NCBI GenBank assembly: GCA_963576725.1
Contig: OY755241.1
Coordinates: forward strand, 3,848,062-3,912,061
Reading direction: 5' to 3'
Source of the DNA: Azorinus chamasolen
Taxonomy: Eukaryota; Mollusca; Bivalvia; Cardiida; Solecurtidae
DNA length: 64,000 nucleotides
Shown: one piece after another, positions 9,550 through 19,856 of the stretch
Layout: every line of letters starts with the position of its first letter
Numbering within the stretch: the first letter of the stretch is position 1
Translations under genes and position numbers: made by a program
The notes under the pieces: model-generated
Databases searched by the model: none
What the model was told of the DNA's origin: nothing
Seen by the model: only the letters and a program-made list of their open reading frames with translations

Positions 9550-9628
9550 CTGGCAAATGACACTGTCCATGGCCGGAGTCGTCTAGCGTACAGACCTCAT
9601 TGTCTGGACATACGAGCATTGTGTCGGA
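9550..9628 (-). CDS. cysteine-rich exon (most 5' found)
   Basis: On the minus strand the acceptor ctatttctatttttag precedes 9628 and a GTAACG donor follows 9550. The exon is 79 bp, entering in phase 0 and leaving with one base. It reads SDTMLVCPDNEVC then TLDDSGHGQCHLP and a final G. That spare G joins the GG opening the 3162-3005 exon to give a glycine codon, so the frame is continuous across a 6.4-kb intron full of MITEs. The C-x5-C-x9-C spacing is typical of small secreted disulfide domains. The signal-peptide exon should lie at higher coordinates but was not found. A role as a secreted inhibitor-type protein is inference only. Confidence 0.5.
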
Positions 9629-9671
9629 CTAAAAATAGAAATAGCCGTAAAACATTAAATTATATGATGTA

Positions 9672-9829
9672 CAGTAGAACCTGTCCTAAGCAGCCATTCA
9701 TTTATTAAACTTAGGAGTCTTAAAAAGCGGGTGTTTGTTTAATGCAAAAAATAATGCTAAAAGCTCTGTAGGAGCTTTCTGCATTACTTTCGACATTAAG
9801 CTACCGTCTGCCTTATAGACCTACATGTA
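9672..9829. mobile_element. family D relative, right end missing
   Basis: TA, CAGTAGAACCTGTCCTAAGC, then a diverged arm pair with an AAGCTCTGTAGGAGCTTT tip. It runs into an intact D copy. The same left end recurs near 50852. Confidence 0.6.
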
Positions 9830-10034
9830 CAGTAAAACCCCGCTAATGCGACCACTTAATAAACAGCCACTGGTGTCGTTTAAAGCAGGTGGTTGCTTAA
9901 TGCAGGACGAAAGTTATGCAGAAAGCTCCTATAGGAGCTTTCTGCATAACTTTCGTCCTGCATTAAGCAACCACCTGCCCTTGCCACTGTGAATTATGCC
10001 CCTTTTTGGTGGTCGCATTAGTGGGGTTTTACTG
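9830..10034. mobile_element. family D pogo-like MITE, intact
   Basis: TA, CAGTAAAACCCCGCTAATGC ... GCATTAGTGGGGTTTTACTG, TA. The palindrome CAGGTGGTTGCTTAATGCAG ... mirrored is essentially perfect over about 45 bp per arm, tip AAGCTCCTATAGGAGCTT. Confidence 0.9.
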
Positions 10035-10102
10035 TATATACTTTTGATGACCACTTAAGGCATGTTATACTGTAATATAAAAAAACTGTAAACATCGAAA
10101 TA

Positions 10103-10308
10103 CATTGTAAAACCTCTCTATAACGACCACTAAATTACATCAATTATTTTGTGTTAAAGGGAGGTGGTTGCTTAAAGCAAGGTGAAAGTAAAACAGAACG
10201 CTCCTATAGGAGCGTTCTGTTTTACTTTCACCTTGCTTTAAGCAGCCACCTGCTCTAAATACCAGCGAATTAACTCAATCTAGTGGCCGTTATAGAGAGG
10301 TTTTACTG
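10103..10308. mobile_element. family C pogo-like MITE, intact
   Basis: CATTGTAAAACCTCTCTATA ... TATAGAGAGGTTTTACTG, TA. The palindrome (AAAGCAAGGTGAAAGTAAAA mirrored) has the tip ACGCTCCTATAGGAGCGT. Confidence 0.9.
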
Positions 10309-10620
10309 TATATCGGAACATTCCGTTATGTATCCGATGCACACTAAGGGTGTCCGAAAGCTGAAGTATACCGAGGCAATGGACGTCTTTTGCCAATTAT
10401 CTACCCCTGTCCAACTAGGTGTCGCTCGAAAAGCCAAACTATGCATCGGATACATTGCGGGATATACCGAAATATATGGATGTTCATATTTTATATTATA
10501 CATCGGGCACTATAATATACAGTGCAACTTCTCCAAGGCGACTACATGTACTTGATAAATAAAGTTAGTATTTAAGTAGTCATAAGAAGGATAAAGTTCT
10601 ATAACAATTTACTTCATACA
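10309..10620. repeat. inverted repeat of unknown kind
   Basis: ATGTATCCGATGCA at about 10329 is mirrored by TGCATCGGATACAT near 10442, with outer TATATCGG (10309) / CCGAAATATA. The 100-bp loop matches no family here. 10500-10620 shows nothing. Confidence 0.4.
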
Positions 10621-10702
10621 GTGTCGATATTTGACCCCTTTGAAAATATAGTAGACTCAGATCGGTAGATTAGACGGCTGTGTTTGCTTATAGAGTAATA
10701 TA

Positions 10703-10961
10703 CAGTTGAACTTCGATATCTCGAACTCGGGATAACTCGAACTAAAAGTTCAGACATTCCAAAATTTACAATACAGGATATTGTCTAAAATATATCGCTG
10801 CACATATCTAGAAACACACGTGACAGCTTAATGTAGGTTTAAAGTAATGCTGAAAGCTCCTGCAGGATATTTGTCAGATTATAAATCGGATGAGTCGAAC
10901 TCTCTTATCTCGAACTTATTTGTATGGTCCATTTGAAGTTCGAGATATCGAAGTTCATCTG
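10703..10961. mobile_element. family F MITE, broken at apex
   Basis: TA, CAGTTGAACTTCGATATCTC ... GAGATATCGAAGTTCATCTG, TA. The left inner arm runs to GAAAGCTCCTGCAGGA and then stops; the matching right inner arm is gone. A family B scrap precedes it (10620-10700). Confidence 0.75.
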
Positions 10962-11308
10962 TAGATATATTTTACCGTTTGTGTCATAGTAGCAATCCCT
11001 TGTCCATGGTAAACATCAGCTAATTAATAATCTGACATTCATTATCTCTGACTTGAGTAATGGGCAAAACAAGCGCTGAAGAAACTGTGGAACAATATGA
11101 AGAGGACACACTTATCACGTAATATCGTCAAAAATACAAAGTTCACCCGACATTGCGCACGTGCGAATCTCTGGTACATCACATAATAACACCGCCCCTT
11201 ATCTCATTGTCACGTGACTTGCCTGAAGAATCGTCTTGACCGCGGTTCTTAGATAATTGCCTCGCAATGAAACGAAACACAATCATTCAATAAATCTTTA
11301 TCTCACTG
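10962..11308. other. no gene seen
   Basis: Unique sequence without recognised repeats, apart from an ATTAATAATC trace of a B arm near 11025. Confidence 0.35.
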
Positions 11309-11589
11309 TTAACCCTTCACTCCATAAATACACCTTTCTAAGCCTGTAGGATCGGTCTGACCAGAGCCTGCTCTCTTTGCTTAATTCGCATTGAGCATTT
11401 CGCATGGCGCACCGGCCTTTCATAGATATAATATAGATATGATATGGATGGATGGGCAAACATTCTTGTGTGCACGTGCCAGTGAAACAATCAATCAGGT
11501 TAATTAATAGTCATGATATCATTATTTCTTACATGAATATTCATGATATCATTATTTCTTACATGAATATTCATGGAGTAAAGGGTTAA
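11309..11589. mobile_element. family B MITE without its palindrome tip
   Basis: TTAA, CCCTTCACTCCATAAATAC ... ATATTCATGGAGTAAAGGG, TTAA. The palindrome is reduced to CCTGTAGGATCGGTCTGACC and the ATGAATATTCATGATATCAT arm is partly doubled. Confidence 0.75.
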
Positions 11590-11599
11590 GAGCCTCTAC

Positions 11600-12150
11600 G
11601 TTATAGATACGCTTTTTGATGTCTTCGAAAACAGAATAGACCCTCGTTAGTCGGCTTATAGAGAACCCGTCTAATCAGGGTTTGTAATGTTTGCTTGTAG
11701 ATTAGGTAAGATCTGTTTAGGTTATCTGTCAAAGCGCGGTATGCACTTGTTTATATAACAATTCAACACGTTCCCTGTTCTGTATTAAGGCCAAACTTTA
11801 ATACCTACTGAATATTCATTAACAAAATAGTTATAAAGAAATATGGAAGGTGGAACATTGTAGACATTTAAGAAAGCAAAGAAACAAAATTATATAAGCA
11901 AACAAAGCAGACCCTGATCAGACGGCTCCTCTTGGAACCGTCTGATCTGGGTCTGCTCTGTTTGCAAATACGTGGAAAGGGCTAACAGTTAACTCCATAA
12001 ATACAAATTTACAAAGAGAGTAGACCCAGATCAGACGGCTCCTCTTTTTTTATGATATGATCCTACAGTTTTTGCCACTGTCAAACCTTCCTATACCCGT
12101 GTGCTATTATAACAAATAGTCTTATTTTCCACATGAATATTCATTAAGCA
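11600..12150. mobile_element. cluster of three family B copies
   Basis: A diverged palindrome lies at about 11630-11692. A second copy (11765-11985) has the variant arm CTACTGAATATTCATTAACA and an intact palindrome at 11897-11965 (tip GGCTCCTCTTGGAACC). A third (11990-12150) is cut at its apex after GACGGCTCCTC. Confidence 0.65.
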
Positions 12151-12474
12151 AATGCATGTGTAAATTATATGTGTATTTTTTCTATTCATTCAAACTTCAA
12201 TGAAGTCAGTCTGTCCGAGCAAATAAAGATATGGCAGACAAAGCTTTTCTGAGCATGAAACAGAAGCTTGATGACATGAAATTGACTGTTAACTTGACCC
12301 TTTCCTTCATATAAACGTGTTTTTACGCATCTGCAAACATAGTAGACCCAGATCAGACGGCTCCTATAGGAGCCGTCTGATCAGGGTCTGCTCTGTTTCC
12401 TAATGGAATTTTATAGATCAGTTTTAATAAATCATTACAATGTGTCACCTTCCGTATTTCATGCAACTATTTTT

Positions 12475-13219
12475 AATCCTCCGCCACGGAGTGGGGTGAG
12501 ATTTATAGGAATGGTCTCCATCCGTCCGTCCGCCCGTGCGTCTGTCCGTAATAATTTCGTGTCCGCTCCATATCTCCTATACCCATGGAAGGATTTTCAT
12601 GAAACTTGCCTCAAATGTTAACCAAGTTAAGACGATGTGCAGAAATCATGTGACAGTCATGATGGCTCAAGGTCAAGGTCACATTTGAAGGTAAAATGTT
12701 TTAACCTTCAATTTTCATTACATTTTCGTGTCCGCTCTATATCTTCTAAACCCTTTGAAAGATTTTCATAAAACTTGACTCAAATGTTAGCTAAATTCAG
12801 ACGATGTGCAGAACACATGTGTCAGTCATGTCAGCCCAAGGCCAATGTCATATTTGAAGGTCAATTGTCCGTCTGTAACAATTCCGTGTCCGCTCCATAT
12901 CTCCTATACCCCCTGGAAGGATTTTCATGAAACTTGCCTCAAAAGTTAACACTTCGCTTGCTGAATTTTAAAACACATTTCTCCTTCTTTACCCATGCCC
13001 TGTTGTATAATTACATATATCTTCACTGTGTACAAGTATTTTGCTGTGCAATCACTGTTGTGGAGTGCACTGGTTGCACGATCAATTTGTAAATAGTGCA
13101 GACCCTGATGAGACAGCTCCTGCAGGAGCCGATGTTCAGGACGCATGTCGGCTCAATGTCAAGGTCACATTTGCAGGTCAAATGCAATGTCTTAATTTAG
13201 GCGGCGGTGGCGGGGGATT
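12475..13219. mobile_element. tandem-repeat element with AATCCYCCGCCAC ends
   Basis: AATCCTCCGCCACGG at the left is mirrored by GGTGGCGGGGGATT at the right. Inside are about three units of 160 bp (GTGTCCGCTCCATATCTCCT ... ATGAAACTTGCCTCAAA ... GGTCAAGGTCACATTTG). The third unit is interrupted by family I at its TTAA. Confidence 0.6.
12946..13125. mobile_element. family I MITE, cut at apex
   Basis: TTAA, CACTTCGCTTGCTGAATTT ... GATGAGACAGCTCCTGCAGG AGC, then host repeat sequence (CGATGTTCAGG) resumes. The second half beyond the apex is deleted. Confidence 0.7.
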
Positions 13220-13295
13220 TAGCTGTCCCTTGGACTGCCTTGTGTATTTTCTATTCAGTAGGTATCGAAATTTGTAATAAACAAATAACAGGGAA

Positions 13296-13864
13296 AGGGT
13301 TAACAGATTGAACATTGTTGTGGGTGCTTCTGATGATGACCAAAGTATTGTTTGGTGCAAAAGTTATGTGTACCAGGCCAATCGACATAGTTTCTCTGGT
13401 TCTATTAGATGCCCTGTGCATATCATAGCATACATCAGACTTACAGTCTCGTCCGAAGGAAACAGAGTAGTCCCAGTTCAGACAGTGTATAGGAGCTGTG
13501 TGACCAAGGTCTGGTATGATTGCTGAGTCGCGAACGGAAGTACACGAGTATCACAATTTTAATCCTATACTCCACAAACATGCCTTTCTGTTCCTATGTA
13601 AACAGGATAGACCTAGATCAGACGTCTCCTATAGGAGTCGTCTGAGCAGGGTCTGTTGTGTTTAATGTACATGGTTGGCATCCGTCAGTCGAGAACGACT
13701 ATGGAATTGAGTTTGCTTATGATGTCATAATCTATTTCCTTGAATAATACCAATGTGAGAAATAATGCATGTGCAAATATCAATTAGTTGAATGTTACAA
13801 AGGCACTGGAAACAGGGGGACGATTGACATTGTTAGAACTTAGAAGCTGTAGAATCTACACACA
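13296..13864. other. diverged family B palindrome; otherwise nothing
   Basis: A palindrome at about 13600-13662 (AGACCTAGATCAGACGTCTC / GAGTCGTCTGAGCAGGGTCT) is family B. The rest shows no gene or known repeat. Confidence 0.5.
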
Positions 13865-14392
13865 TATGCCAAAATAGTTCAGTTTTTTAAGAAAGCATGA
13901 AACTTTGTGTATGAAGTCTATGATACCCCCCCCCCCCCAAAAAAAAAAAAAAAAAAAAAAAAATACCCCTGGTGGCCGCCATATTGAATTCAGAAATGGC
14001 GGCCAAAATGGTGTGGCCCAGAATGTTGTCCGCTCTCTAACTTGACCATTTCTTTTTCAATCTTAATCAGACTTCATGAAAGAGTTAAGGGATATAAAAT
14101 CTCAATTCAGTTTGATAAACAGCCAGATTGTCTTTGACAAACCAGAGTTATTGCCCTTGAACTAGCGAAAATAAGCGAATTCAGCAGTTTTTGCTCTCTA
14201 TCTGAACAAATCTTGTATCAATCAGCATAAAACTTGACGCCTAAATTTTGGCAGCCATATTGGAATTCAAAATGGCGGCCACCAGAAGGCGTTGTTTTTG
14301 GGGGTCTATTTTTCACAAACTATCGGTATCAAAGACTTCATACACAAAGTTTCATGCTTTCTTCAAAAACTCAACGATTTTGGCATAAATCT
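13865..14392. mobile_element. 528-bp element with about 60-bp inverted ends
   Basis: ATGCCAAAAT...AAGAAAGCATGAAACTTTGT at the left is mirrored by ACAAAGTTTCATGCTTTCTT...ATTTTGGCAT at the right. GGCCGCCATATTGAATTC / GAATTCAAAATGGCGGCC is a second inner inverted pair. A poly-C/poly-A tract lies at 13926-13963. The 14234-14479 frame is not a gene. Confidence 0.6.
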
Positions 14393-14513
14393 GCCTTAGG
14401 AGCCGTACTAATAACGTCAGGTTTTGCGACATTTAGCGTCGGTGCGATATTTAACGTTGCTACACAGTTTCTATTTTAGAATGTAAACAGACTCATTTTA
14501 CCGTCATTCGTTC

Positions 14514-14752
14514 ATCCTTTACTCCTAGAATATTCATGTAAGATATAATGACATCATGAACATTAATCAGATTAATTTGTTTAATGGCACATGTACACAT
14601 GCAATCTTGGTCCTAACAGAAACAGTAAAATCATAATATTTATTATTTCATTTGTGAACAGAACATACCCTGCTCAGACTGCTCCTATATGATCTGGGTC
14701 TACTATATTTGTAAAGGCGTAGAAAGGCGTATTTATGAAGTAAAGGATTAAT
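14514..14752. mobile_element. family B MITE, tip deleted
   Basis: CCTTTACTCCTAGAATATTC ... AAGGCGTATTTATGAAGTAAA GGA TTAA. The palindrome retains CAGACTGCTCCTATATGATC only. Confidence 0.65.
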
Positions 14753-14947
14753 TCCAAATATGAAATAACTTCTACAATTTGCTGGAAGAATTCTTTATCG
14801 AATACGGGTACATACAACAACAGGTATACATGTACAACCCGGGGAGCATCTGTTTGCAATATTTTTGAACAGCATTTGAATGTCGTGTTAACTAACGAAC
14901 TGCGTCTAGCTAGATAGGGTAGGTAACCAATAGAGATATCTAAAGAA

Positions 14948-15208
14948 CCCTTTATACTTTACTCTATACTAACGTGAATGAATATTCATGTAAAAATAAT
15001 GACGTCATGAATATTAATGAGATATATTTAGAATGGCACATGAACACAGGAATATTTGGCCATGGCAGAAACTGTAGAATCATATCTATATTAGTTCATA
15101 AGCAAGTAGAGCAGACTCTGATCAGACGGCTCCTATATGAGCCGTCTGATCTGGGTATACTCTGTTTGCAAAGGCATAGGAATGCGTATTTATTGAGTAA
15201 AGGGTTGA
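14948..15208. mobile_element. family B MITE, intact palindrome
   Basis: Left arm ATGAATATTCATGTAAAAAT, GACGTCATGAATATTAATGA; palindrome about 15106-15170 with GGCTCCTATATGAGCC; right end TTTATTGAGTAAAGGG, TTGA. Confidence 0.7.
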
Positions 15209-15314
15209 CGCCATTGACAACAGGACGGACCGAGATCAGACGGTTCCCATATATGAGAGTACATGTATATCTAGCTGCTTTGTATGTGGTTTCTTTTCAT
15301 ACATCTTGCGAACG

Positions 15315-15420
15315 ACCTTTACATCATATATATCTAGTTGCTAGGTAACGACCTTCACATCATATCTATCCAGTTGCCAGGTAAAGACTTTCACATCATA
15401 TCTATCTAGTTGCTGTGTAG
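15315..15420. repeat. tandem repeat, about 47 bp x 2-3
   Basis: CTTTACATCATATATATCTA GTTGCTAGGTAACGAC recurs as CTTCACATCATATCTATCCA... and CTTTCACATCATATCTATCT.... Confidence 0.7.
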
Positions 15421-15424
15421 GTGA

Positions 15425-15732
15425 TTTGGATTTCCTTTATTCCATGAATATTTATGAAAGAACTAATGGCATTCATGAATACATGTATTTATATTTGGCC
15501 TTGACTTATCTTAATAAACGTGTAGGCCTTGACTTATCTTAATAAACTTGCAAATTTGTAAACTTATAACATTGACTTTTTTATAATGACACACGAACAC
15601 AGGAGATTTTGACCATGGCAGAAACTGAAGAATCAGATCTACATTATTTCATAAGCAAACAGAGCAGACCCTGATCTGGATCTATTCTGTTTGCAAAGGC
15701 ATAAAAGGCGTGTTTATGTAATAAAGGGTTAA
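15425..15732. mobile_element. family B MITE with minimal palindrome
   Basis: TTTATTCCATGAATATTTAT ... AGAGCAGACCCTGATCTGGATC ... ATAAAGGG, TTAA at 15729-15732. The coloured tip (GACGGCTCC/GGAGCCGTC) is absent. Confidence 0.6.
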
Positions 15733-15880
15733 GAACGACACTCATAGCTATATACATGTATATTTGCCTGGTTGATGACTTCTATTCCAACATTTCAAGA
15801 ATGCTGGTCTCGTCCAGACAGTCCTTGACATGCAGACGAACATTTTGTGAAACAAGCAATGGCACGTGCTTACTGTACTA

Positions 15881-16084
15881 CAGTAAAACCTCTCTTAACC
15901 GGCAGTTAAATTTAGTATGAATATCGGTCTTGGAGACAGGTGGCAGCTTAATGCAGGGTGAAAGTCATGCAGAAAGCTCCTAGAGGAGCTTTCTGCATGA
16001 CTTTCACCCTGCATTAAGCAGCCACCTGCCTAAAAGTGTCTAAATTCTTATCTATTAGAATTCCGGTTAAGAGAGGTTATACTG
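15881..16084. mobile_element. family E pogo-like MITE, insertion site confirmed
   Basis: TA, CAGTAAAACCTCTCTTAACC ... GGTTAAGAGAGGTTATACTG, TA. Palindrome GCAGCTTAATGCAGGGTGAA mirrored, tip AGCTCCTAGAGGAGCT. The opposite duplication arm has an uninterrupted equivalent (CACGTGCTAAATGTACTTTC at its complement). Confidence 0.9.
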
Positions 16085-17760
16085 TACCACATAATCTAAA
16101 CTACTTATCGACATATCTCCCCTCATCCAGAAGTAAAACAACGAGTCTGTTCAAATTTTGGTTATTTTCACTTCTTCCGATTTGACAACGTTTTTTTTTA
16201 GAATTCGTTGACCGAGTGTCAAACGGCTTGGATCCTGGTGAGACGCCGAGTTACTCGGCGTTTCAACTGGATCCAAACTGTTTTTAAACGATAAACAAGC
16301 AAGGGTTTACACTTTTACAATAAAACTTTTTGTTTTCTAAATTGATATTAAAGAATTTTAGAAATACATCCGAACACAGGCATAGAATTTATGAGCCGTT
16401 TGTTCTTAGTGTCTTTCAGTAAAGTAGTCTAATCGTGGCATGTCATGAATATCAATTACTTGTGTTTTTGAAATGGTATATGTAAACTGGACTTTGTGGC
16501 TTTGGATAAAAATTGAATAACCATATCAACGTATTACCATAAACAAACACACGAGACCCTGACCGTACGACTATAACAGGAGCCATCTGATCTGGATCTA
16601 ATCTGTTTGCAAAATACGTCAAAAGCCATTTCTATGTATTAAAGGGTTAAATTGTTTTGTCGCGTTTCGTTGCTTTGCATCGCACACTTTATTTAATTAG
16701 AATTACTTTGAAATGACTGAAATGCATCCGACACTGTTAATTTCAGTCAAGCTATTTAAGTATTTCGCTGATTGTCGCCTGCTGTTTTATTTTATTTATT
16801 GTCGTAAACTCCAGCTATTAATATTATGTGTTTCATCTGGAAACATATCTTCTTAAACGGTCTCTAAAATGCTGATATCTTGTTAACACTGCCATCCCAT
16901 AACCAGCCCTCACCGCAGGTCACGTGGCCTAGGGATAAAGTAGGGGCGGTTTTAAAGTGTTGATCAGCACGTGCGTGATTAACTTACCCCTTAACCCGCA
17001 GTGCCAAAAATAATGTCTGCTCAAATTTGGACATGATACGGTTTTGACAGTTTCCGATTTGATCAAACATTTTGAGAAATCACTGACTGAGTGTCAAACA
17101 GCTTGGACCCAGATCTGGATCCTTTTGCAAATGCGAGTCAAGCTCGGGTAGCGGGAAAAAGGTTTAAATTGTTACCTGATAAAGACTTTATAGAGTGTTG
17201 TTTTTGACGTATTAGCAAACAGTTCACCAGATCAGACGGCTCATGCACATTTATGAAAACTCAGTCACTAGACATACATGACGTCATCATTCCTCACATG
17301 AACATTCATCTCTATAATCAGAGGAGTTTCTTCCAGTTGTTATACAGTTGCATTGGGTGATTGTATGAGCTTGCCAACAACTATCATATATTATGTTCAA
17401 GCATTATCAGATTAAGAAGACTTTTTGCGACTAGTAAACAGAGTAGACCAAGATCAGACGGTTCTTATAGGAATAGTCTGATGAAGGTCTGATTCGCTAA
17501 TGAAATAATATATATCAGATCTTATTCTACAAATTTTGACACCGTCTACATTTTCCCTGTTCATAATGCCATTTTCAAAATTCAGTTTACTCTGTCTCTC
17601 ATAAAAATGCCTTTTTATAGCATGTGCAAACAGAGCTCCTATAGGGGGCCGTCTGATCAGGGTCTACTCTGTTTGCTTACGAAACTATAATAGGTCTGAC
17701 TCTACAGTTTCTGCAATAGCTAAACTTTACTCTGTTGATATTCCATTATAACAATGATTC

Positions 17761-17763
<3 letters not shown>

Positions 17764-17797
<34 letters not shown>

Positions 17798-17890
17798 GAC
17801 TTTATTTAACGAGAGAACTCATTTGATAAAATCGATTTTCCACGAGGCCCTCAACAGTAACATATATACAAGTACATACAAACAACTTAA
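17764..17890 (-). mobile_element. LINE 3' tail fragment with (TTA)n end
   Basis: Minus strand: GAGGGCCTCGTGG-type sequence, CTCGTTAAATAAAGTCTTTA then (TTA)n. The same tail ends the large LINE (near 30480) and recurs at 57070-57200 with a (CATT)n end. It is missing from the right duplication arm. Confidence 0.65.
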
Positions 17891-17965
17891 TATTCATGGC
17901 GTCGCTATATTCATGGAGTAATGGTTTAATTAATATTTATACAGTCATTGTTTCTTACATGAATA

Positions 17966-18291
17966 ACCTGACCCTGACCTATATGCAAAATACATAATGA
18001 GAGAAATGACGCTGTATAAATATACCTCCGCCGGTAAATCGTGAAGTATATAAAAAGAGTAGGTTAGGGTCCAGGTCAAATTGTTCGAGCTATATAATTA
18101 TGATATTATGTTTGTTCAAGTAAAATTGTTTATGCTCTTATTTTTCCCCATGTAAAGTATTTGTATACATTGTTTAATTTTCGCACCTTAGGTTTGAATT
18201 CCTTATACATGTGGTATATACGAACGATCTGAACCCACATGAGACACCGACTGACTTACAATAAACCATTCTGATGGCATTAGGGTACATA
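17966..18291. other. no gene seen
   Basis: AT-rich sequence without recognised elements. Confidence 0.35.
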
Positions 18292-18495
18292 CAGTAAAAC
18301 TTCGATTATCCGAACACTAAAATACGTATTATTATCGATCTTTAAGACAGGTGGCAGCTTAATGCATGGTGAAAGTCATGCAGAAAGCTCCTCTAGGAGC
18401 TTTCTGCATGACTTTCACCATGCATTAAGCAGCCACCTGCCTAAAAGGGTCTAAATTCTTCTATACCGAAAATTCGAATAGTCGAGGTTTTACTG
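18292..18495. mobile_element. family E MITE, TIR variant 2
   Basis: TA, CAGTAAAACTTCGATTATCC ... GAATAGTCGAGGTTTTACTG, TA. The palindrome is the E core (AATGCATGGTGAAAGTCATG mirrored, tip AGCTCCTCTAGGAGCT), but the terminal 30 bp differ from E1. Confidence 0.9.
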
Positions 18496-18499
18496 TATA

Positions 18500-18590
18500 T
18501 GCATTTGCAAATAGTGTAGACCCATATGGGACAGCTCCTACAGAAAATGTCTGATACGGGTCTACACTATTTTCCATGATAATTCATTGG
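18500..18590. mobile_element. degraded family I/M palindrome
   Basis: GCAAATAGTGTAGACCCATA TGGGACAGCTCC ... TGATACGGGTCTACACTATT. Confidence 0.5.
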
Positions 18591-18831
18591 CTACACTGAT
18601 CCATCTTTAGAATGATTCAGCTAATTAATATCCACAGCGGACGGATTCACACTTAAACCTTTTACTCTATAATTTTGGTAGAGATTCGCCTGAGAATTAT
18701 TTCTGCCAAAAGCTAACTGTTCTACGACATGTTTGTAAGTTTTCACAATATCCATTTAGGGAAACAAGCTCCGTCCATTGGCGGCCATGTAAAAAAGAGA
18801 TAAATGTGTTTACTCATATAATAACTCGTCA

Positions 18832-18930
18832 TTTCTCCAGCAAACCTTATATTGTGACCCTCTTTAGAATCGCCTCGAAGAGACGATTCTAAAATGGGGT
18901 CCCTACATAGGGTTTGTTGGAGAAATAAAT
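18832..18930. mobile_element. family H palindrome
   Basis: CATTTCTCCAGCAAACCTTA ... AGAATCGCCTCGAAGAGACGATTCT ... ATAGGGTTTGTTGGAGAAAT. Confidence 0.6.
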
Positions 18931-19014
18931 CCGTTATATTTGAAATTGTTTTAATTTACGCATCTTATCTGGATCTCGGAAACCTAGTGAAAAGTACACG
19001 TATGTGTGTAGGTA

Positions 19015-19230
19015 GTAGCAACGTTAAATGTCGCACCGGCGCCAAATGTCGCACTTGACGTTATATGACGCAAGGCTTAATGTCGGAACCAACGCTAAAA
19101 TGTCGGAACCACCGCTAAATGTCGCAAAAGCTCCTGATGCTATACGTCGCATCGGTAACGCCAAATATCGCAACAAATTGTACTGCCACTATAATTATGT
19201 CAAAACATCGACGGTATATGTCGCAGTCAT
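19015..19230. repeat. short degenerate repeats of AAATGTCGCA type
   Basis: CGCCAAATGTCGCAC, CGCTAAAATGTCGGAACC, CGCTAAATGTCGCAA and CGCCAAATATCGCAA recur at irregular 20-40 bp spacing. The open frame over them is not a gene. 19231-19850 shows no recognised feature. Confidence 0.5.
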
Positions 19231-19856
19231 TTATAAGTACTCTTTTGTAGTATTACTTCAGCAGTCATTAAAACAACAGTTAATCAAGCCTCTAAAGAAT
19301 CGAAAGACTGCGTGAACGCACTGTCTATGAGCTGTTAGAGTATGATAGGGAATACACCAGCCCATACAGCTCCCGTCGCAGATTTGTTTGAAGTAATTAG
19401 TAAAATCGGTGAAAACATAGATATTCATATCAAAATTCTCAGTTGTAGTGATAATCAGCAACCTTTGTATAACCCACAGATTAACCGCCGTTTTTCAGAC
19501 AGGGTCTACACCGATTATCATTCACTTACTAAACGCCATTACTTTCACGTCTATATATCTATATCTCGTACAGTGCAGACAGATCAGATTTGATGCTTAA
19601 TTTGGAACATGACTTGAGCTAAAATCTCGTTGTCAGAGCTAGAGAGTCGACTTCATGTTTTGAAAGGTGGCAGTTGTGGCCTCTGACTTGATATGCCTAA
19701 ATCGTTAAACTCCGTACTGCCTGTAGCAGCTCCCTCGTGCTCCCTCCGCTTAATTATGACAAATCAACCTGGTGTCAGTATAATTTGACAGGGATGTTGC
19801 TCATGCCATGTGTTTGCGACAAAACATATACCAAATACTGATTATTTGTATGACGT

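Larger units (their letters stand above)
12290..13295. mobile_element. family B MITE split by a 745-bp repeat element
   Basis: The left end (CCCTTTCCTTCATATAAACG) and a perfect palindrome (12334-12402) are followed by the variant arm to ATGCAACTATTTTT. The arm resumes at TATTTTCTATTCAGTAGGTA and ends CAGGGAAAGGG TTAA near 13293. The interruption is the element at 12475-13219. Confidence 0.7.
15832..17965. repeat. left arm of a 2-kb inverted duplication
   Basis: Read plus, this arm matches the reverse complement of 28549-30397 from GCAGACGAA (15832) through AGCAATGGCACGTGCT, ATTTATGAGCCGTTTGTTC, TGATCAGCACGTGCGTGATT and TAGTTGTTGG-type sequence to TTTAATTAATATTTATACA near 17940. Extra in this arm only are E1 (15881-16084) and a LINE tail (17764-17890). 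Older G and B copies (about 16210-16280, 16420-16650, 17000-17165, 17430-17690) are shared by both arms. Confidence 0.8.

Noticed and set aside
19028..19315. 95-codon ORF
   Set aside because: It runs over AAATGTCGCA-type short repeats with no domain.
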